A stretch of 6,850 nt of DNA, taken from NCBI GenBank assembly GCA_902464345.1, contig CABQJA010000119.1:1-6850 (forward strand), written 5' to 3'. Below are positions 5,304-6,850 of the stretch, in pieces. Under the pieces are notes generated by a model that was given only the letters and a program-made list of their open reading frames with translations, made no database searches and had not been told where the DNA came from. This DNA comes from an uncultured Clostridium sp. (GTDB lineage Bacteria; Bacillota; Clostridia; Lachnospirales; Lachnospiraceae). Both the position numbers and the translations under genes were made by a program. Numbering within the stretch: the stretch's first letter is position 1; each line of letters starts with the position of its first letter.

Positions 5304-6035
5304 TCAACGATATTTCAGAAATGCCTCTACGGTCTGCCGTCTCTGCTCTTCTCCGGAAATCGTTGCCTGTCCGTCACCCTTTTGCTCACCGTAGCTTCCG
5401 AACTGGGCATGATTTCCACCCTCGATACAGATCTCCACACTTCCCTCCGGAAGTAAATCCCGGCCTTCCACGACCTTATCCATGTTCAGAATTCCATCCT
5501 CACTGCCATAGATCGTAATAACCGGTATATCCGCACCCGATAAGTCCTTTGTCGGATATGCCGCCAGTAACAGCAGTCCGTCCACATCCTCTATATGCTC
5601 TGCCGCATAATCTGCGATCATGGCTCCGCCGAGCGAATGTCCGCCAAAATACCAGGTGTCATAATCATAGTCTTTCAGCACATTGCCGGCAAAATGCTTT
5701 CCGATAAATGCCATGTGAAACGGCATATCGATCAGAAAACAGTCAATTCCATTCTCTGCGAGCTCCTGCATTAACGGAGCATATGCATTCGTTGCGACCC
5801 TCGCTCCCGGATAGAAGATCATGGCTTCTGATTCTCCCGGTCCGTCATAAAAGGTCCCATAATCAAAGCTCTCTACCTTCACCTGTCCCCGGTCACTAAG
5901 ATAAGCTTCCACATCCACGCTATGGTAATAGGTCATCAGATAGATTCCAACAAAAAACATAAAGATCATGATCGAACCACCGATATAGCTCCATATTTCC
6001 TTCGCTTTTGACGGTTTCTTCTCTTCCTCTTCCAT
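5304..6035 (-). CDS. Membrane-anchored alpha/beta hydrolase
   Basis: A 243-residue protein. Residues 1-16 are acidic then basic (EEEEKKPSKAK) and are followed by a membrane helix at about 17-36, so the catalytic domain probably faces the outside of the cell. The domain shows an oxyanion loop YPGARV at 75-80, the nucleophile elbow GHSLGG with Ser134, an acid Asp180 in IYGSEDGIL, and His209 in GGNHAQFGSYG. Its tail, GEQKGDGQATIS at 216-227, continues a motif I associate with this hydrolase group. I chose the ATG at 6035 because GGAGG lies 10 nt upstream. An in-frame GTG at 6092 would add 19 residues, but it falls inside the predicted promoter. The substrate is unknown. The upstream gene on the same strand is the LanC-like protein, 107 bp away. 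Confidence 0.88.
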   Translation of the reverse strand: MEEEEKKPSKAKEIWSYIGGSIMIFMFFVGIYLMTYYHSVDVEAYLSDRGQVKVESFDYGTFYDGPGESEAMIFYPGARVATNAYAPLMQELAENGIDCFLIDMPFHMAFIGKHFAGNVLKDYDYDTWYFGGHSLGGAMIADYAAEHIEDVDGLLLLAAYPTKDLSGADIPVITIYGSEDGILNMDKVVEGRDLLPEGSVEICIEGGNHAQFGSYGEQKGDGQATISGEEQRRQTVEAFLKYR

Positions 6036-6045
6036 GCCATTCAAG

Positions 6046-6050
6046 CCTCC
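6046..6050 (-). promoter_or_regulatory. Ribosome binding site that decides the start of the anchored hydrolase
   Basis: On the minus strand GGAGG stands 10 nt before the ATG at 6035, which favours this start over the upstream GTG at 6092. Confidence 0.7.
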
Positions 6051-6073
6051 GTAATCTAACACTTTAATTACAT

Positions 6074-6102
6074 GATATATCCTGAACTGCACTTTAAGTC
6101 AA
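6074..6102 (-). promoter_or_regulatory. Sigma-A promoter of the anchored hydrolase
   Basis: On the minus strand TTGACT (6102-6097) and TATATC (6079-6074) are 17 bp apart, and transcription would begin near 6067. The -35 box is strong and the -10 box is moderate, with four of six matches. The hydrolase can therefore be expressed apart from the LanC-like gene upstream. Confidence 0.6.
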
Positions 6103-6142
6103 GAGAAATGACACAAAATCAGAAGAAATATTAAGAACGAGC

Positions 6143-6850
6143 TCAGTTCCTGCGATACGGATCATCGATCATCTGTATCACCGGTGTTCCTGGCACCTCC
6201 AGCCGGTATAGCTGCAGCAATGCCACTGCAATTCCGGCAGCTCCGGTATAATACCCGGCCGGTGCAGTCAGTTCCTCCGGCTTCGTCCGGTCAAATGCCA
6301 ACTTCCAGCTGGTATACTGTTTCTCCCTCTGTGCGGAACCGAGCAGCACTGCACCGATCTGGTCTGCCAGCTCCTTCCAGTGTGCATCTCCATCCTGTCG
6401 GTATAATCCGATATAAAGCGGTACAAATCCGGCTGGTCCACAACAGAGACATGTCGTATTCCAGTACCCAGGTGACTGGTAAAGCGGCGCTCCCAGTGCC
6501 TCCGCTCCTTTACACAGTTCCCTCACCTGATCATAGAAAAAGAATTCTCCGGTCACCTTATAAAGCTCATAAAACAGCTTGGCAGTTCCAACCGGTCCAT
6601 GACAGTTTCCCAGATAAAACAGATTCTCCGCCATCGTTAATTTATAGGGGATCAGATACCCCTGTGTCTGCTTCACCGCAATTCCCATCAGATAGGTTCC
6701 CGCATCCTTTGCCGCCTGAAGATATTTCTCCTTCCCGGTGATCTCATACACCTGCAGGAACAGATAGCCGTCACCCGCCGTTCCGAATTCAAAATTCGGC
6801 TCTTTGTGCTTAAATGCCACCTGTCCATGGTCAATCTCCAGCCCGCCATT
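6143..6850 (-). CDS. LanC-like (lanthionine cyclase fold) protein, 5' end outside the window
   Basis: This gene is partial. The frame stays open to the window edge, so the true start lies beyond 6850, and the internal GTG at 6820 should not be taken as the start. Residues here are counted from that GTG. The protein shows the repeated helical-hairpin pattern of the LanC-like family (PF05147). FEFGTAGDGYLFLQVYEITG at 10-29 is one G-x-x-G repeat motif. GNCHGPVGTAKLFYELY at 71-87 resembles the first zinc-ligand motif (Cys73). CLCCGPAGF at 124-132 sits where LanC has Cys-His-Gly, and APAGYYTGAAGIAVALLQLY at 186-205 is the last repeat. Lanthipeptide cyclases use zinc to activate peptide thiols. Here the usual Cys-His pair is Cys126-Cys127, as in the CCG group of LanM enzymes such as ProcM. 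It could be a standalone LanC-like protein or the end of a larger enzyme; the missing 5' end prevents a choice. Confidence 0.78.
   Translation of the reverse strand, partial: NGGLEIDHGQVAFKHKEPNFEFGTAGDGYLFLQVYEITGKEKYLQAAKDAGTYLMGIAVKQTQGYLIPYKLTMAENLFYLGNCHGPVGTAKLFYELYKVTGEFFFYDQVRELCKGAEALGAPLYQSPGYWNTTCLCCGPAGFVPLYIGLYRQDGDAHWKELADQIGAVLLGSAQREKQYTSWKLAFDRTKPEELTAPAGYYTGAAGIAVALLQLYRLEVPGTPVIQMIDDPYRRN

Noticed and set aside
6036..6092. GTG at 6092 as the start of the anchored hydrolase
   Set aside because: It falls in the spacer between the predicted -35 and -10 boxes, upstream of the likely transcript start, and has no ribosome binding site.
6133..6151. Terminator hairpin at the end of the LanC-like gene
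   Set aside because: On the minus strand AGGAAC and GTTCTT can pair around the stop codon with one G-U pair. The stem is only 6 bp with low GC, and the following T-rich stretch is interrupted, so it is too weak to call.
6143..6820. GTG at 6820 as the start of the LanC-like gene
   Set aside because: The frame continues open to the window edge, with family-like sequence (including D-H-G-Q just before the GTG), so the GTG is an internal valine codon.

Overview
The window looks like chromosomal DNA from a low- to mid-GC Firmicute, most likely a gut clostridium of the Lachnospiraceae type. This rests on the style of the genes: a Lachnospiraceae-like Crp/Fnr regulator, an 11-helix NSS transporter, a PF06966 (DUF1295) membrane reductase-like protein, strong AGGAGG-type ribosome binding sites, sigma-A promoters and AT-rich spacers. 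No search was run, so the genus is not assigned. There are eight protein genes, the last one cut by the window edge. I see no RNA gene, CRISPR array or insertion sequence.

Layout. (1) Positions 1-182 are an AT-rich upstream region with an imperfect direct repeat, leading into a Crp/Fnr-family regulator (183-887, +). (2) Converging on it is a cytoplasmic alpha/beta hydrolase (909-1679, -), downstream of and co-directional with a TetR-family regulator (1824-2408, -). The 144 bp between these two genes is largely four degenerate 27-bp tandem repeats. They keep one reading frame open from the tetR stop codon to the hydrolase ATG. (3) A divergent control region (2409-2613) holds a sigma-A promoter for each direction, a perfect 16-bp palindrome, and TGACC/GGTCA-like half-sites around both promoters. 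(4) Rightward comes a three-gene membrane cluster: an NSS-family sodium symporter (2614-3945), a DUF1295 protein (4009-4800), and a small unrecognised multi-helix membrane protein (4806-5300). (5) On the minus strand there is a membrane-anchored, probably extracytoplasmic alpha/beta hydrolase (5304-6035) with its own promoter. Upstream of it is a LanC-like cyclase-fold protein (6143 to beyond 6850) with a CCG metal motif.

How they may work together. The tetR-hydrolase unit and the transporter-DUF1295-membrane protein unit share one divergent control region. The simplest reading is a TetR-controlled module that takes up an amino-acid-like or related small molecule with sodium and processes it through a hydrolase and a membrane reductase-like enzyme. 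The substrate is not visible in the sequence. The LanC-like and anchored hydrolase pair is a separate minus-strand neighbourhood. No lanthipeptide precursor, LanB/LanM dehydratase or exporter lies inside the window, so a lantibiotic cluster cannot be claimed.
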